Origin: Tabrizicola aquatica
GTDB lineage: Bacteria > Pseudomonadota > Alphaproteobacteria > Rhodobacterales > Rhodobacteraceae
Assembly (NCBI RefSeq): GCF_002900975.1
Contig: NZ_PJON01000003.1
Span: 1 to 64,000, forward strand
Direction of reading: 5' to 3'
DNA length: 64,000 nt
The notes beneath the pieces were generated by a model that worked only from the letters and a program-made list of their open reading frames with translations, was not told the origin of the DNA and did not search any database. This document shows positions 42,530-51,273 of the stretch, in pieces (the stretch's first letter is position 1; each line of letters opens with the position of its first letter). The position numbers and the translations under genes are program-made.

Positions 42530-45361
42530 ATGACATTCGGCAAGGGCCACCACCTGCATCTGATCGACGGCTCGGCCTATATCTTCCGCGCCTATCACGC
42601 GCTGCCGCCCCTGACGCGCAAGTCCGACGGGATGCCGGTGGGTGCGGTCGCGGGGTTCTGCAACATCCTGTGGAATGAGATGTCGCGCGCCAATGGCGCC
42701 AAGGCCGCTACCCATCTGGCGGTGGTGTTCGACCATTCCTCGACCACCTTCCGCAATGCGATCTACTCTGACTACAAGGCCAACCGGCCCGAACCGCCCG
42801 AGGACCTGCGCCCGCAGTTCCCCCTGACGCGTGAGGCGACACGCGCCTTCAACGTCGCCTGCCTGGAGACCGAGGGGTTCGAGGCCGACGACATCATCGC
42901 CACGCTGGCCCGCCGTGCGGTGGCGGCGGGGGGAAGCTGCACCATCATCTCGTCCGACAAGGACCTGATGCAGCTGGTCGGGCCGGGGATCGACATGTTC
43001 GACCCGATGAAGACCCGCACCATCGGCCCCGACGAGGTGATGGAAAAGTTCGGTGTGCCCCCGAACCGGGTGATCGACGTGCAGTCTCTGGCCGGCGACA
43101 GCGTGGACAACGTGCCGGGCGCGCCGGGGATCGGCCTCAAGACCGCCGCGCTTCTGATCCAGGAATACGGCGACCTGGATACGCTTCTGGCCCGCGCGGG
43201 CGAGATCAAGCAGCCCAAGCGGCGCGAGGCCCTCATCGAGAACGCCGACCGCATCCGTATCAGCCGCGAGCTGGTTACGCTGCAGGACGACACCCCGGTC
43301 GACGCGACGCTGGAAGACCTGGAGATCCGGCTGCCGGAACCCGACAAGATCATGGAATTCCTCACGAAGATGGAATTCCGCACCCTGACCAAGCGGGTGG
43401 CCGACAAGCTGGGCATCGCGCCGCCCGCGCTGCCCGAGGTGTCGCAACTCCAGGTCGCCCCCCGCGACGAGGAGACGAAGTCGAACGAGGAGCAGCTGCC
43501 CTTCGACCACGCCGGCTATGTCTGCATCCGCGACCTGGAGACGCTGACCCGCTGGACCCAGCGTATCCGCGAGGTCGGCCATGTCGCGGTGGATACCGAG
43601 ACCACCAGCCTGGACGAGATGCGGGCAGAGCTGGTCGGCATCTCGCTGGCCGTCGATGCGGGGCAGGCGGCCTATATCCCGGTCGGCCATACCACGGGCG
43701 GCGGTGATCTCTTCGGTGCCACGGCGCTGGCCCCGGACCAGCTGCCGCTGGACCAGGTCCTGGCCACGCTGAAACCGGTGCTGGAGGACCCGGCGGTCCT
43801 GAAGATCGGCCAGAACATGAAATACGACTGGAAGATCTTCGCCCGCCTTGGCATCCGCATCACGCCTTTCGACGACACGATGCTGATGAGCTATGCCATG
43901 CAGGCCGGCCTGAACGGCCACGGGATGGACGAACTTGCGGACCGCTACCTGGGCCACCAGTGCATCCCGATCAAGTCGCTTCTGGGCAGCGGCAAGGCGC
44001 AGATCACCTTCGACAAGGTCGCCATCGACGACGCCGTGAAATACGCGGCCGAGGATGCCGACGTGACCCTGCGCCTGTGGCAGAAGTTCAAGCCGCAGCT
44101 GCACCGCGCCCGCGTGACGACGGTCTATGAGACGCTGGAGCGCCCGCTGGTCCCGGTCCTGGCGGAAATGGAGATGGCCGGGATCAAGGTCGACCGCGAG
44201 GTCCTGCGCGGCATGTCCAATGTCTTTGCGCAAAAGCTGGTGCAGCTGGAGGAAGAGATCCAGTCCATCGCCGGCGAAAAGTTCAACGTCGGCTCGCCCA
44301 AACAGCTGGGCGAGATCCTCTTTGACCGGATGCAGGTGCCCGGCGGCGAGAAGGGCAAGACCGGGGCCTATGGCACCGGCGCCGACGTGCTGGAGGATAT
44401 CACCACGCTGGAGGACAGCCACCCCCAGGGCGCGCAACTCGCCGCCCGGGTGCTGGACTGGCGCCAGATCGCCAAGCTGAAATCTACCTATACCGACGCC
44501 CTGCAAGAGGCGATCAACCCCGAGACCGGCCGGGTCCACACTTGCTATTCCATCGCCGGGGCGAACACCGGCCGCCTTGCCTCGACCGACCCGAACCTGC
44601 AGAACATCCCCGTCCGCACCGAGGAAGGCCGCCGCATCCGCGAGGCCTTCGTGGCCCCCGAAGGCCGGGTGCTGGTCAGCCTTGACTACAGCCAGATCGA
44701 ACTGCGCATCCTGGCGCATATCGCCGAAATCCCGGAACTGCGCCGCGCCTTCGAGGAAGGCATCGACATCCACGCCCTGACCGCGTCCGAGATGTTCAAC
44801 GTGCCCCTGGACCAGATGACCAGCGACATTCGGCGCAAGGCCAAGGCGATCAACTTCGGCGTGATCTACGGCATCTCGGGCTTTGGCCTGGCGCGAAACC
44901 TGCGCATCCCACGGGCCGAGGCGCAGGGCTTCATCGACCGCTATTTCGAGCGGTTTCCGGGAATCCGGACCTACATGTCCGATACTGTCAAATTTGCCCA
45001 GGCAAACGGCTTTGTTCAGACCCTGTTCGGTCGGAAAATCAACACGCCCGAGATCAACGCCAAGGGGCCGGGGGCCGGGTTCGCCAAGCGCGCGGCAATC
45101 AACGCGCCGATCCAGGGCACTGCGGCGGACGTGATCCGCCGGGCGATGATCCGGATGCCCCGGGCCATCGCCGGGCTGGAGGCGCGGATGCTCCTGCAGG
45201 TCCACGACGAACTTCTGTTCGAGGTAAGCGAGGCCGACGCCCCCCGCCTGATCCCGATCGCGAAAGAGGTGATGGAGACCGCCGGCCATCCCGCCGTCGC
45301 GCTGAACGTGCATCTGGCGGTCGAGGCGGGCCAGGGCCAGACCTGGGCAGCGGCGCATTGA
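42530..45361 (+). CDS. polA: DNA polymerase I
   Basis: A 943-residue repair and primer-processing polymerase. The N-terminal 5'-3' exonuclease begins LIDGSAYIFRAYHA. The middle 3'-5' exonuclease retains its acidic residues (VAVDTETTSL, NMKYDWKI, YAAEDADVTL), so proofreading is expected, unlike Taq-type enzymes. The C-terminal polymerase has motif A LDYSQIELRILAH, motif B RRKAKAINFGVIYG and motif C QVHDELLFEV. ATG at 42530 with AAGAAGGGG upstream is chosen; the earlier GTG at 42488 adds a poorly conserved leader. Its stop overlaps the next gene. Confidence 0.96.
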   Translation: MTFGKGHHLHLIDGSAYIFRAYHALPPLTRKSDGMPVGAVAGFCNILWNEMSRANGAKAATHLAVVFDHSSTTFRNAIYSDYKANRPEPPEDLRPQFPLTREATRAFNVACLETEGFEADDIIATLARRAVAAGGSCTIISSDKDLMQLVGPGIDMFDPMKTRTIGPDEVMEKFGVPPNRVIDVQSLAGDSVDNVPGAPGIGLKTAALLIQEYGDLDTLLARAGEIKQPKRREALIENADRIRISRELVTLQDDTPVDATLEDLEIRLPEPDKIMEFLTKMEFRTLTKRVADKLGIAPPALPEVSQLQVAPRDEETKSNEEQLPFDHAGYVCIRDLETLTRWTQRIREVGHVAVDTETTSLDEMRAELVGISLAVDAGQAAYIPVGHTTGGGDLFGATALAPDQLPLDQVLATLKPVLEDPAVLKIGQNMKYDWKIFARLGIRITPFDDTMLMSYAMQAGLNGHGMDELADRYLGHQCIPIKSLLGSGKAQITFDKVAIDDAVKYAAEDADVTLRLWQKFKPQLHRARVTTVYETLERPLVPVLAEMEMAGIKVDREVLRGMSNVFAQKLVQLEEEIQSIAGEKFNVGSPKQLGEILFDRMQVPGGEKGKTGAYGTGADVLEDITTLEDSHPQGAQLAARVLDWRQIAKLKSTYTDALQEAINPETGRVHTCYSIAGANTGRLASTDPNLQNIPVRTEEGRRIREAFVAPEGRVLVSLDYSQIELRILAHIAEIPELRRAFEEGIDIHALTASEMFNVPLDQMTSDIRRKAKAINFGVIYGISGFGLARNLRIPRAEAQGFIDRYFERFPGIRTYMSDTVKFAQANGFVQTLFGRKINTPEINAKGPGAGFAKRAAINAPIQGTAADVIRRAMIRMPRAIAGLEARMLLQVHDELLFEVSEADAPRLIPIAKEVMETAGHPAVALNVHLAVEAGQGQTWAAAH

Positions 45362-45717
45362 TCCGGGACTGGCCCGAGATGAAGGCATTCGCCCAGTCAC
45401 TGGGCCTGCCGGAAATCACCATCGACCATCCCTGGGGCAACGAATGCCTGAAAGCGCACGGCAAGATGTGGTGCTGGTGGTCGCCCTATGCCGATGCCGC
45501 CGTCTTCAAGGCCTCCCGCGAGGAACGCGAGATGCTGCTGGCCGCCGATCCCGAGACCTTTGCGCTTCACCCGCACTATGCCCCGCACAATCTGGTCCTG
45601 GTCCGCGCCGGGCGGATTGATGAAGGCTGGGCCCGCGCCCGGCTGATCCAGCAATGGCGCGACGCTGCCCCAAAACGCTGGCTGAAAGCCTGGGACGCAG
45701 CGAACCCACCAATCTGA
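45358..45717 (+). CDS. MmcQ/YjbR family DNA-binding-like protein
   Basis: A 119-residue protein of the CyaY-like MmcQ/YjbR family: PEITIDHPWGNECLKAHGKMWCWW, then HPHYAPHNLVLVRAGRI and a helix ending WRDAAPKRWLKAWD. The role is not well established; a DNA-binding function is proposed. The start TTG at 45358 overlaps the polA stop (TTGA), suggesting coupling; ATG at 45379 is the alternative. It is followed by an intergenic repeat and a strong hairpin. Confidence 0.8.
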   Translation: MIRDWPEMKAFAQSLGLPEITIDHPWGNECLKAHGKMWCWWSPYADAAVFKASREEREMLLAADPETFALHPHYAPHNLVLVRAGRIDEGWARARLIQQWRDAAPKRWLKAWDAANPPI

Positions 45718-45765
45718 TCATTTTCTGTCCCCAAGTATCCCGGGGGTTTGGGGCAGCGCCCCCAT
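45718..45765 (-). repeat. Dispersed GGATAYTTG repeat, copy 1 (minus orientation)
   Basis: Read on the minus strand this element has a G/C-rich dyad (GGGGGCGCTGCCCC), then CCCCCGGGATACTTG and the tail GGACAGAAAATGA. It aligns with the copies at 58033 and 61629. It abuts the stop codon of the MmcQ/YjbR gene. It is probably a short intergenic repeat family specific to this lineage. Confidence 0.6.
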
Positions 45766-45769
45766 CAGC

Positions 45770-45800
45770 CTCGGCTCCGCGCCCTTCGCGCGGAGCCGAG
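45770..45800. terminator. Strong hairpin between convergent genes
   Basis: A perfect 13-bp stem pairs 45770-45782 with 45788-45800 around a CCTTC loop. It lies in the 130-base gap between the convergent MmcQ/YjbR and DUF1203 genes and can serve either transcript. Confidence 0.65.
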
Positions 45801-45847
45801 AGAAAAGCCATGCGGCGCAAGCCGCTCAATTTGAAACACGTCCCGAC

Positions 45848-46303
45848 CTAGCGGTCGATCCGGCATTGGAAGCAGTTGTTCCGGGCCGAGCGCACATGGA
45901 CATAGGCCACCCGCTGGTCTGCCAACAGCTCATCCGCCCGCGCGGCTATGCGCTCTGTCGCGGTCACGCCGCCGGTGCCATAGACAATCCTGTCGTCCGC
46001 CCCATAGCCCCGGACGATATAGTCCGGTGCGGCCAGCACTTCGGGCAGCGCCGCGCCTCCCCCCGCCGCGCAAGGGTCGGCGCAAAGGAAAATCGGCCCG
46101 ATCTCGGCATAGGGCTGCGGGGCGGGGAAGGGGCGGTGGGCCAGGACCAGCATCCCGGCACCTTCCGGGATCAGCTTCAGACAGTGCCGGCAGGGATTGC
46201 CCCCACCGTCCGAAACTCGTCGCTCGGGCGTCTGGCCGTTTGCGTCCGGCCCCCCGGCCTGATAGGCCCGCACAACATCGGTTGGTATCGGTTGAAATCG
46301 CAT
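45848..46303 (-). CDS. DUF1203-family protein
   Basis: A 151-residue soluble protein. Cysteine pairs CRHC (NPCRHCLKLIPEG) and C-terminal CFQC, and a single Cys in LCADPC, suggest metal binding. The arrangement with MLVLAHRPFPAPQPYAEIGPIFLC is that of the DUF1203 family of unknown function. ATG at 46303 has AGGAGGGATGC just upstream, so the 14-codon upstream extension is rejected. It is transcribed toward the hairpin at 45770. Confidence 0.82.
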   Translation of the reverse strand: MRFQPIPTDVVRAYQAGGPDANGQTPERRVSDGGGNPCRHCLKLIPEGAGMLVLAHRPFPAPQPYAEIGPIFLCADPCAAGGGAALPEVLAAPDYIVRGYGADDRIVYGTGGVTATERIAARADELLADQRVAYVHVRSARNNCFQCRIDR

Positions 46304-46372
46304 CGCATCCCTCCTGTTTGCACGGACAGGATGCCGGGCCGCCACAGCCTGGGCGACCCGAAGCTTGCGGGT

Positions 46373-46741
46373 TCAGCCGGGGTCGACCATCCGCCCCATC
46401 GCCCGCCCGCCCAGGATGTGCAGGTGGTAATGCGGCACTTCCTGATGGCCGTTCTCGCCGGTGTTGGCGATGGCGCGGAAACCCTCGCCGGTCAGGCCCA
46501 GGATCGCGCAGGTCTTGGCGACGGTGCGGTGGAAATCGGCGATCTCGGCCTCGGACGCCTCGGCCGAGAAATGGTCCAGGCTGACATAGGCGCCCTTGGG
46601 GATCACCAGCACATGCACCGGGGCCTGCGGGCGGATGTCATGGAACACCAGCGTGTGCGGCGTTTCCATCACCGTCTTGTTCGGAATCTCGCCACGCAGG
46701 ATGCGGGCGAAAATGTTGGTGGGGTCATAGGTCCAGCCCAT
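46373..46741 (-). CDS. HIT-family nucleotide hydrolase/transferase
   Basis: A 122-residue histidine-triad protein of the HinT branch. The motif HYHLHIL (about 105-111) gives the His-x-His-x-His triad, and IFARILRGEIPNKTV is the typical N-terminus. HinT-type proteins hydrolyse adenosine phosphoramidates. It follows the GT14 gene by 15 bases in the same orientation. Confidence 0.9.
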   Translation of the reverse strand: MGWTYDPTNIFARILRGEIPNKTVMETPHTLVFHDIRPQAPVHVLVIPKGAYVSLDHFSAEASEAEIADFHRTVAKTCAILGLTGEGFRAIANTGENGHQEVPHYHLHILGGRAMGRMVDPG

Positions 46742-46756
46742 GGCAAAGCCCTTTCT

Positions 46757-48334
46757 TCAATCGACGAACAGATAGTCGGTGGCCGCAATCTCGCGTGCCT
46801 GTGCGACCGGGATATCCAGAAACGCGGCAAGGGGTAAGGCGTTTTCCTCGGGCCCGGCGGATTGCCGGATCCGGTGGTGGCCAGAGAGGTTCATGTCGCG
46901 CAGCCGGTCGCTTTCAAAGCGCACGTCATAGCGGATCGTCGGCAACAGCCGCTCCATCGCGGCGGCCGAGGTATTAGGGCTGGCCAGTCCCACGCGGCGG
47001 GCATGGCCGATCAGATAGTCGTCGCTGAAGGCGCAGTCGATTTCCAGCAGCCGCACCTTGGCACGGTCGTTGTAGAAATCCTGGATCAGGTCGGTTGCCG
47101 AAGGGTCCAGGCACAGGATCAGCCGGTCGGTCCCCCAATAGTCGAACAGCATCCGCACCAACGCGCGACGGTGGCGCATCCGCTTTTCCAGCCGGGTCTG
47201 AATCCCGCCCAGGTCGGGCAGGGGGGTCGATTCCTCGTTGAAGAGATAATCGACCGCCGGCAGGTTGGTGGCCTGCCGCACCCGTTCCACCAGGCGCTTG
47301 GCGACGTGCCATTTCTTGCAGGTCACCAGCATCAACGTGCGCGAGGCGCCCAGCGTGGTCTCGGTCTCCCAGAACCGGGGCGCGAAGCGGCGGCCGATGC
47401 GGCCGCGGGCGGTCAGGAATTCGAACTGCCGCTTGCCGTCCCCGGTGGTGTCGAAGCGGCGGCCCGTTTCGGCATAAAGCGCGCCCAGCTTTTCGCGCAA
47501 TTCCCTGGCGTCCGGGCTGATCTTGCGGGCGAACAGGAAATCCTGGCTGAGCAGAAGGTCGTGATGGTCGTCGTAGAACGTGACCGGCATCCCGTAGTCG
47601 GTGAACATCAGGAAGGTCAGCGTGCGCGAGCGGACCTGCTGCGGCGGCACCAGATGGGCGACGATGGTCTGGAAGAAGGTCTCGTCCGGGATCCAGGTGG
47701 TGCGGAAGAAGCGCATCACGTCGCGGCGGCGGTCGATGAACTCCAGCACCGCCTCGATCGTGCGGCGGCGCAGGCACCACCACTGGCTGCCGATGCGGAT
47801 CTTCAGGTCCTCGGGCACCTTGCGCTGCAGGCCCAGCCGCTTTTGCAGGTTCATCGAGGCATAGAACAGCCGCTTGCGTTGGCGTTCGTTGAACCAGTGC
47901 CGGTAATGCAGCCGCTCTTCCTTGATCCCGGTCTTGATCCAGTCCGAGGTGAAGAAGTCGAAGCTTTCGATGTAATCGACATCCTCGGCCTCCAGCCAGT
48001 GATGCGCGTATTCCGCCGACTTGATCGGCATGCAGTCGCCCGAAAGCATGTAGAAATGCGTGGCGGCGGGGAAGGCGGCCTCGGCCGCGCGGACGGCTTC
48101 CAGCGTGGCGGCGACCAGGCTCCATTCGCCCCAGCCGCATTTCACGCGGCGGCGGGCGAAGGCGACGCGCGGGTTGTCGCCCAGGGCCGCACGGATACGG
48201 GCATGATCGGCGGGATTTGCGCGGGCGTCGAAGTGGATGGCGATGCAGTCACCCGTCGCGGTCAGCCGCAAGGCCTGGGCGATGATGCCCTCGGGGTCCT
48301 TGTGGCACAGCAGGATGAAGGCGATCTGCGTCAT
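46757..48334 (-). CDS. GT14 beta-1,6-N-acetylglucosaminyltransferase-like protein with DUF5928 C-terminus
   Basis: A 525-residue protein. Residues 1-260 resemble core-2/I-branching enzymes (GT14): FILLCHKDPEG, HFYMLSGDCMPIKS, GSQWWCLRRRTIEAV and TWIPDETFFQTIV. The C-terminal part (about 320-525) matches DUF5928, common in Rhodobacteraceae, with no known activity. It probably builds a branched surface polysaccharide. It is divergent from a sulfotransferase gene over 147 bases, so glycan sulfation is a natural partner activity. No signal peptide or membrane segment is visible. Confidence 0.82.
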   Translation of the reverse strand: MTQIAFILLCHKDPEGIIAQALRLTATGDCIAIHFDARANPADHARIRAALGDNPRVAFARRRVKCGWGEWSLVAATLEAVRAAEAAFPAATHFYMLSGDCMPIKSAEYAHHWLEAEDVDYIESFDFFTSDWIKTGIKEERLHYRHWFNERQRKRLFYASMNLQKRLGLQRKVPEDLKIRIGSQWWCLRRRTIEAVLEFIDRRRDVMRFFRTTWIPDETFFQTIVAHLVPPQQVRSRTLTFLMFTDYGMPVTFYDDHHDLLLSQDFLFARKISPDARELREKLGALYAETGRRFDTTGDGKRQFEFLTARGRIGRRFAPRFWETETTLGASRTLMLVTCKKWHVAKRLVERVRQATNLPAVDYLFNEESTPLPDLGGIQTRLEKRMRHRRALVRMLFDYWGTDRLILCLDPSATDLIQDFYNDRAKVRLLEIDCAFSDDYLIGHARRVGLASPNTSAAAMERLLPTIRYDVRFESDRLRDMNLSGHHRIRQSAGPEENALPLAAFLDIPVAQAREIAATDYLFVD

Positions 48335-48481
48335 GCGGCTTTGGTTGGGGCAGGGGGTGTCATCGGCGCTTCCCTAAACCGGGGCAAGCTTCCTTGAAAA
48401 GCCCGAAGTTGTCTGCTTGATTGCCGCAATGTTCGTGCAGCTGTTGCATTTGTGCAGATTGTCCTTGGAAGGGAGTTTGGC

Positions 48482-49300
48482 ATGGGTTTTCCCGGAACCT
48501 GGATGACCGAAAGCGAAAGCGTCGTCTACCGGGTGGTGCCGAAATGCGCCTGCTCGACCATCGGGCAGATCATGTACTTCTCGGACCATGGGCAGTTCTT
48601 CGATGGCGACATTCATGACGCCACGAAGGGCCTGCACAAATGGGCGCTGGATGGCAGCCAGCAGAAGATCGAGCGCGTGGTGCGCGGCCACCAGGCCTAT
48701 GCTTTCACCTGCGTGCGCAACCCCTATACCCGGGTGCTGTCGTCGTTCTTCGACAAGATCTGCGGCATCCAGCGCAACGGCAAACGCTATCGCGGCAACC
48801 TGGTGCCGCTTCTGATCCAGAAATACGGGATCGAGGTCGGCGGCGACGATGGCAAGCAAGAGTTCGACCAGATCGCCAGCTTCCGGCGCTTCCTGCTGTT
48901 CGTGCGCGACACCATCCGCTGGAAAAAGCCGATGGAGCCGGACATCCACTGGTCGGCGATGGCGGGCCATGTCTCGACCTTCATCGTCAATGGTGGGCGC
49001 TATGACCACATCTTCTTCACCGAGGATTTCAATCCGGGGATGCAGGTGGTGCTGGACAATATCCAGACGAAGCATGCGGTGGACCTGAAAACCATCCCGC
49101 GCTTCAACGAAAGCGAAGGTCACGGGCCCAAGCGCGCCCATCCGGTCGAGGCCTATTTCGACGACCTCTCGATGCATCTGATGTGGGAGATCTACAAGCG
49201 GGACTTCCAGCTGTTCCGCTATGACTTCGACAATCCCGCCAACAAGATGCCGATAGGCCCGGTGGACCTGGACGAGGTGCACGCCAAGCTGGGCGACTAA
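48482..49300 (+). CDS. Sulfotransferase family 2-type protein
   Basis: A 272-residue protein with a P-loop-like PAPS-binding segment RVVPKCACSTIG near the N-terminus and CVRNPYTRVLSSFFDK, the 3'-phosphate-binding element of carbohydrate sulfotransferases. It would move sulfate from PAPS to a glycan hydroxyl. ATG at 48482 follows GGAAGGGAG; the upstream start at 48452 is less favourable. It is divergent from the GT14-like gene, suggesting both act on the same surface glycan. Confidence 0.82.
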   Translation: MGFPGTWMTESESVVYRVVPKCACSTIGQIMYFSDHGQFFDGDIHDATKGLHKWALDGSQQKIERVVRGHQAYAFTCVRNPYTRVLSSFFDKICGIQRNGKRYRGNLVPLLIQKYGIEVGGDDGKQEFDQIASFRRFLLFVRDTIRWKKPMEPDIHWSAMAGHVSTFIVNGGRYDHIFFTEDFNPGMQVVLDNIQTKHAVDLKTIPRFNESEGHGPKRAHPVEAYFDDLSMHLMWEIYKRDFQLFRYDFDNPANKMPIGPVDLDEVHAKLGD

Positions 49301-49330
49301 GGCCGCCCGGCAGGGCCAGTGGTCGCCCCG

Positions 49331-49516
49331 TCAGTGGTCGTCGTGCGCATGCTCGCGATCGATGACATAGCGCTTGTCGCAGTAGCCGCATTCGACCCAG
49401 CCGATATCGGCCGGGATCGTCAGCCAGACGCGGGGATGGCCAAGCGCACCCTCGCCGCCATCGCAGGCCACTTTCCAGGTGGTGACGATCTGGGTTTCCG
49501 GGGCGTCGTTGGTCAT
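49331..49516 (-). CDS. Small zinc-finger protein (zf-CHCC type)
   Basis: A 61-residue protein with C18, H27 ([10 protein letters not shown]), C43 and C46 (CGYC), the CHCC arrangement shared with the NDUFS6-type zinc-binding subunit of complex I. In alphaproteobacteria such proteins are encoded apart from the nuo operon and may bind complex I. AGGA precedes the ATG by 9 bases. It is convergent with the sulfotransferase gene. Upstream 170 bases to the isomerase-like gene show no gene. Confidence 0.85.
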   Translation of the reverse strand: MTNDAPETQIVTTWKVACDGGEGALGHPRVWLTIPADIGWVECGYCDKRYVIDREHAHDDH

Positions 49517-49686
49517 GGTGGTGATCCTGTCTGGTACGCAGCCCGCTTTTAGCGGCCCATGGCCCCCGGGCACAAGAGCGTCGCAACGCCCCGCTGCGGA
49601 AAGCCTGCGGTGAAAGCCCCGCGATCGGCCGCGGCTGTCCATGGCAATGGGCGCGTCCCCCCTCGATGGGGGGCAAGCCCGCACCC

Positions 49687-50463
49687 CTATCCGCCGATCA
49701 GCGCCCCGCGCGATTTCAGCGCGGTCAGCCAGCCCAGACCCTGCGCGGTGCCCTTGGCCGGCCGGTATTCGCCCGAAATCCAGACCTCGGGGCAATGGGC
49801 GTCGATGGCATCGCACAGGTCGGGCAGCGAGAAGCCCCCGCCGCCGGGTTCGGTCCGGGCCGGGAAACCGGCGATCTGGACGTGGTTGATCCGGTGGCGA
49901 TGCTCGTCCCAGACGGCCCCCGCATCGCCGTGCAGCCGCGCCGCGTGCCACAGGTCGAACTGGATGCCGACCCGCGGATTGGCGATGTCGTCCAGGATGC
50001 GGGCGGCCTGGTCGTAGTCGTTCAGGAAGTAGCCGGGCATGTCGTCGGGGTTCAAAGGCTCGATCGACAGGGTCAGGGCGGGCGCCTCGGCCAGGGCCCA
50101 GGCCAGGTTTTCGGTGTAGCACAGTTCGGCCTGCGGGCCCTTGGCGACGCCCGCCATCACATGCACTCGCCCCGCCTGCAGCCGCGTGGCATAGTCCGCC
50201 GCCCGCAGAAAGCTGTCGCGAAAGCGCAACTCCATCCCCGGCACGGCGGCAAAGCCCCGGTCGCCGCTGGCCCAGTCGCCGGGTGGCGTGTTGATCAGCG
50301 CCAGGGGCGCCCCGTTCAGTGCGCGTTCCCACTCGGCCATCGGCTGGTCATAGGGGAACAGCACCTCGACCCCGTCGAATCCGCAGCGCGCCGCCCAGTC
50401 GGGGCGGTCGAGCATCGGGACTTCGGTGAAGAGGTACGTCAGGTTGGCGGCAAAACGGGGCAT
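49687..50463 (-). CDS. Hydroxypyruvate isomerase-like TIM-barrel protein
   Basis: A 258-residue xylose-isomerase-like protein of the Hyi/OtnI group. Metal-binding acidic residues lie in LSIEPLN (about 133-139), QFDLWHA, and VWISGEYRP, and the barrel begins [17 protein letters not shown]. Hyi interconverts hydroxypyruvate and tartronate semialdehyde in glyoxylate utilisation, which fits the nearby glyoxylate-producing purine and glycolate genes. It lies six bases after the DUF1285 gene, suggesting one unit. OtnI-type 2-oxotetronate isomerase is an alternative activity. Confidence 0.82.
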   Translation of the reverse strand: MPRFAANLTYLFTEVPMLDRPDWAARCGFDGVEVLFPYDQPMAEWERALNGAPLALINTPPGDWASGDRGFAAVPGMELRFRDSFLRAADYATRLQAGRVHVMAGVAKGPQAELCYTENLAWALAEAPALTLSIEPLNPDDMPGYFLNDYDQAARILDDIANPRVGIQFDLWHAARLHGDAGAVWDEHRHRINHVQIAGFPARTEPGGGGFSLPDLCDAIDAHCPEVWISGEYRPAKGTAQGLGWLTALKSRGALIGG

Positions 50464-50469
50464 GTCTGT

Positions 50470-51042
50470 TCAGGGCAATTCCGACGAAGGGATGACCGGG
50501 AAGAACTGCCCCGAGGACCAAAGCCCGAACCACTTATGCCCGTCACGCGCCTCATGGCAACCCAGATCAACCAGCCGGTAGAAGGATTTCCGGTCGATCA
50601 GTGCCCAGAGATTGCTGCGGATCAGGATATAAGGCGAGGGCTCACCCGTCTTTGGGTCACGTTCGACGCGCAGGGGATGGTCCGGGCCAAGGGTCGCGGT
50701 GTCCTCGGTTTTCGTGGTGAAGGTCAGGACCTGGTCGCGGCCCGCGCCCTGAATGTCGAAGTCGGTGGCCAGAAGCGGGGCGTCGTCCACCTTGATCCCC
50801 ACCTTCTCGACCGGAGTGACAAGGAAGTAGTCGTCCCCTTCGCGCTTCAGGATCGATGAGAAGAGCTTGACCAGCGGCGCGCGGCCGATGGGGGTGCCCA
50901 GGTAGAACCAGGTTCCGTCCCGGGCGATACGCATGTCGATGTCGCCGCAGAAGGGCGGGTTCCACAGATGGACCGGGGGCGGGCCCTTCTGTCCGGCGGC
51001 CTTGGCGGCTGCGGCAAGCGTATCGGCGTTCGGTGTCGTCAT
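50470..51042 (-). CDS. DUF1285-family protein
   Basis: A 190-residue soluble protein. Features include NPPFCGDIDMRIARDGTWFYLGTPIGR and EKVGIKVDDAPLLATDFD, hallmarks of DUF1285, with a beta-rich fold whose structures are known but whose role is not. It is the first gene of a short unit with the isomerase-like gene and divergent from moxR over 231 bases. Confidence 0.83.
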   Translation of the reverse strand: MTTPNADTLAAAAKAAGQKGPPPVHLWNPPFCGDIDMRIARDGTWFYLGTPIGRAPLVKLFSSILKREGDDYFLVTPVEKVGIKVDDAPLLATDFDIQGAGRDQVLTFTTKTEDTATLGPDHPLRVERDPKTGEPSPYILIRSNLWALIDRKSFYRLVDLGCHEARDGHKWFGLWSSGQFFPVIPSSELP

Positions 51043-51114
51043 GGGCGCAATCTAATCGCGTTGGGTGCAGGTGCAACGGGGTGTCTGCCGGGAGGTTCCG
51101 CCGCGGCTGGGCGG

Positions 51115-51159
51115 GCAAATCTTTTCGAAAAGATTTGCAAAAGCCTTCGAAGGCTTTTG
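51115..51159. repeat. Two adjoining perfect palindromes upstream of moxR
   Basis: A 24-base perfect palindrome (51115-51138, core TTTTCGAAAA) is joined to a 22-base perfect palindrome (51138-51159, core CCTTCGAAGG), sharing one base. They lie in the 231-base divergent gap between DUF1285 and moxR, 115 bases before the moxR start. They have the same tandem layout as the elements at 21796, 25774 and 35088. Confidence 0.6.
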
Positions 51160-51273
51160 GGCCCGGTTGACGCCGCTCTCACGATCATTTGTGTCAAGTC
51201 GCCTTTTGCCATTTGTGCCCGGCGGGATACTTCGCTTTACTGACCGGGTACCACCCTGAAGGGAGCATGAGGC

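Noticed and set aside
42425-45400. Minus-strand frame of 991 codons opposite polA
   Set aside because: Shadow frame; the plus strand carries all polymerase motifs, and this one has only repetitive arginine-, histidine- and valine-rich sequence.
51221-51240. GGGATACTT sequence upstream of moxR as a fourth copy of the GGATAYTTG repeat
   Set aside because: Only nine bases match; the GC hairpin and the tail are missing, so chance is likely.
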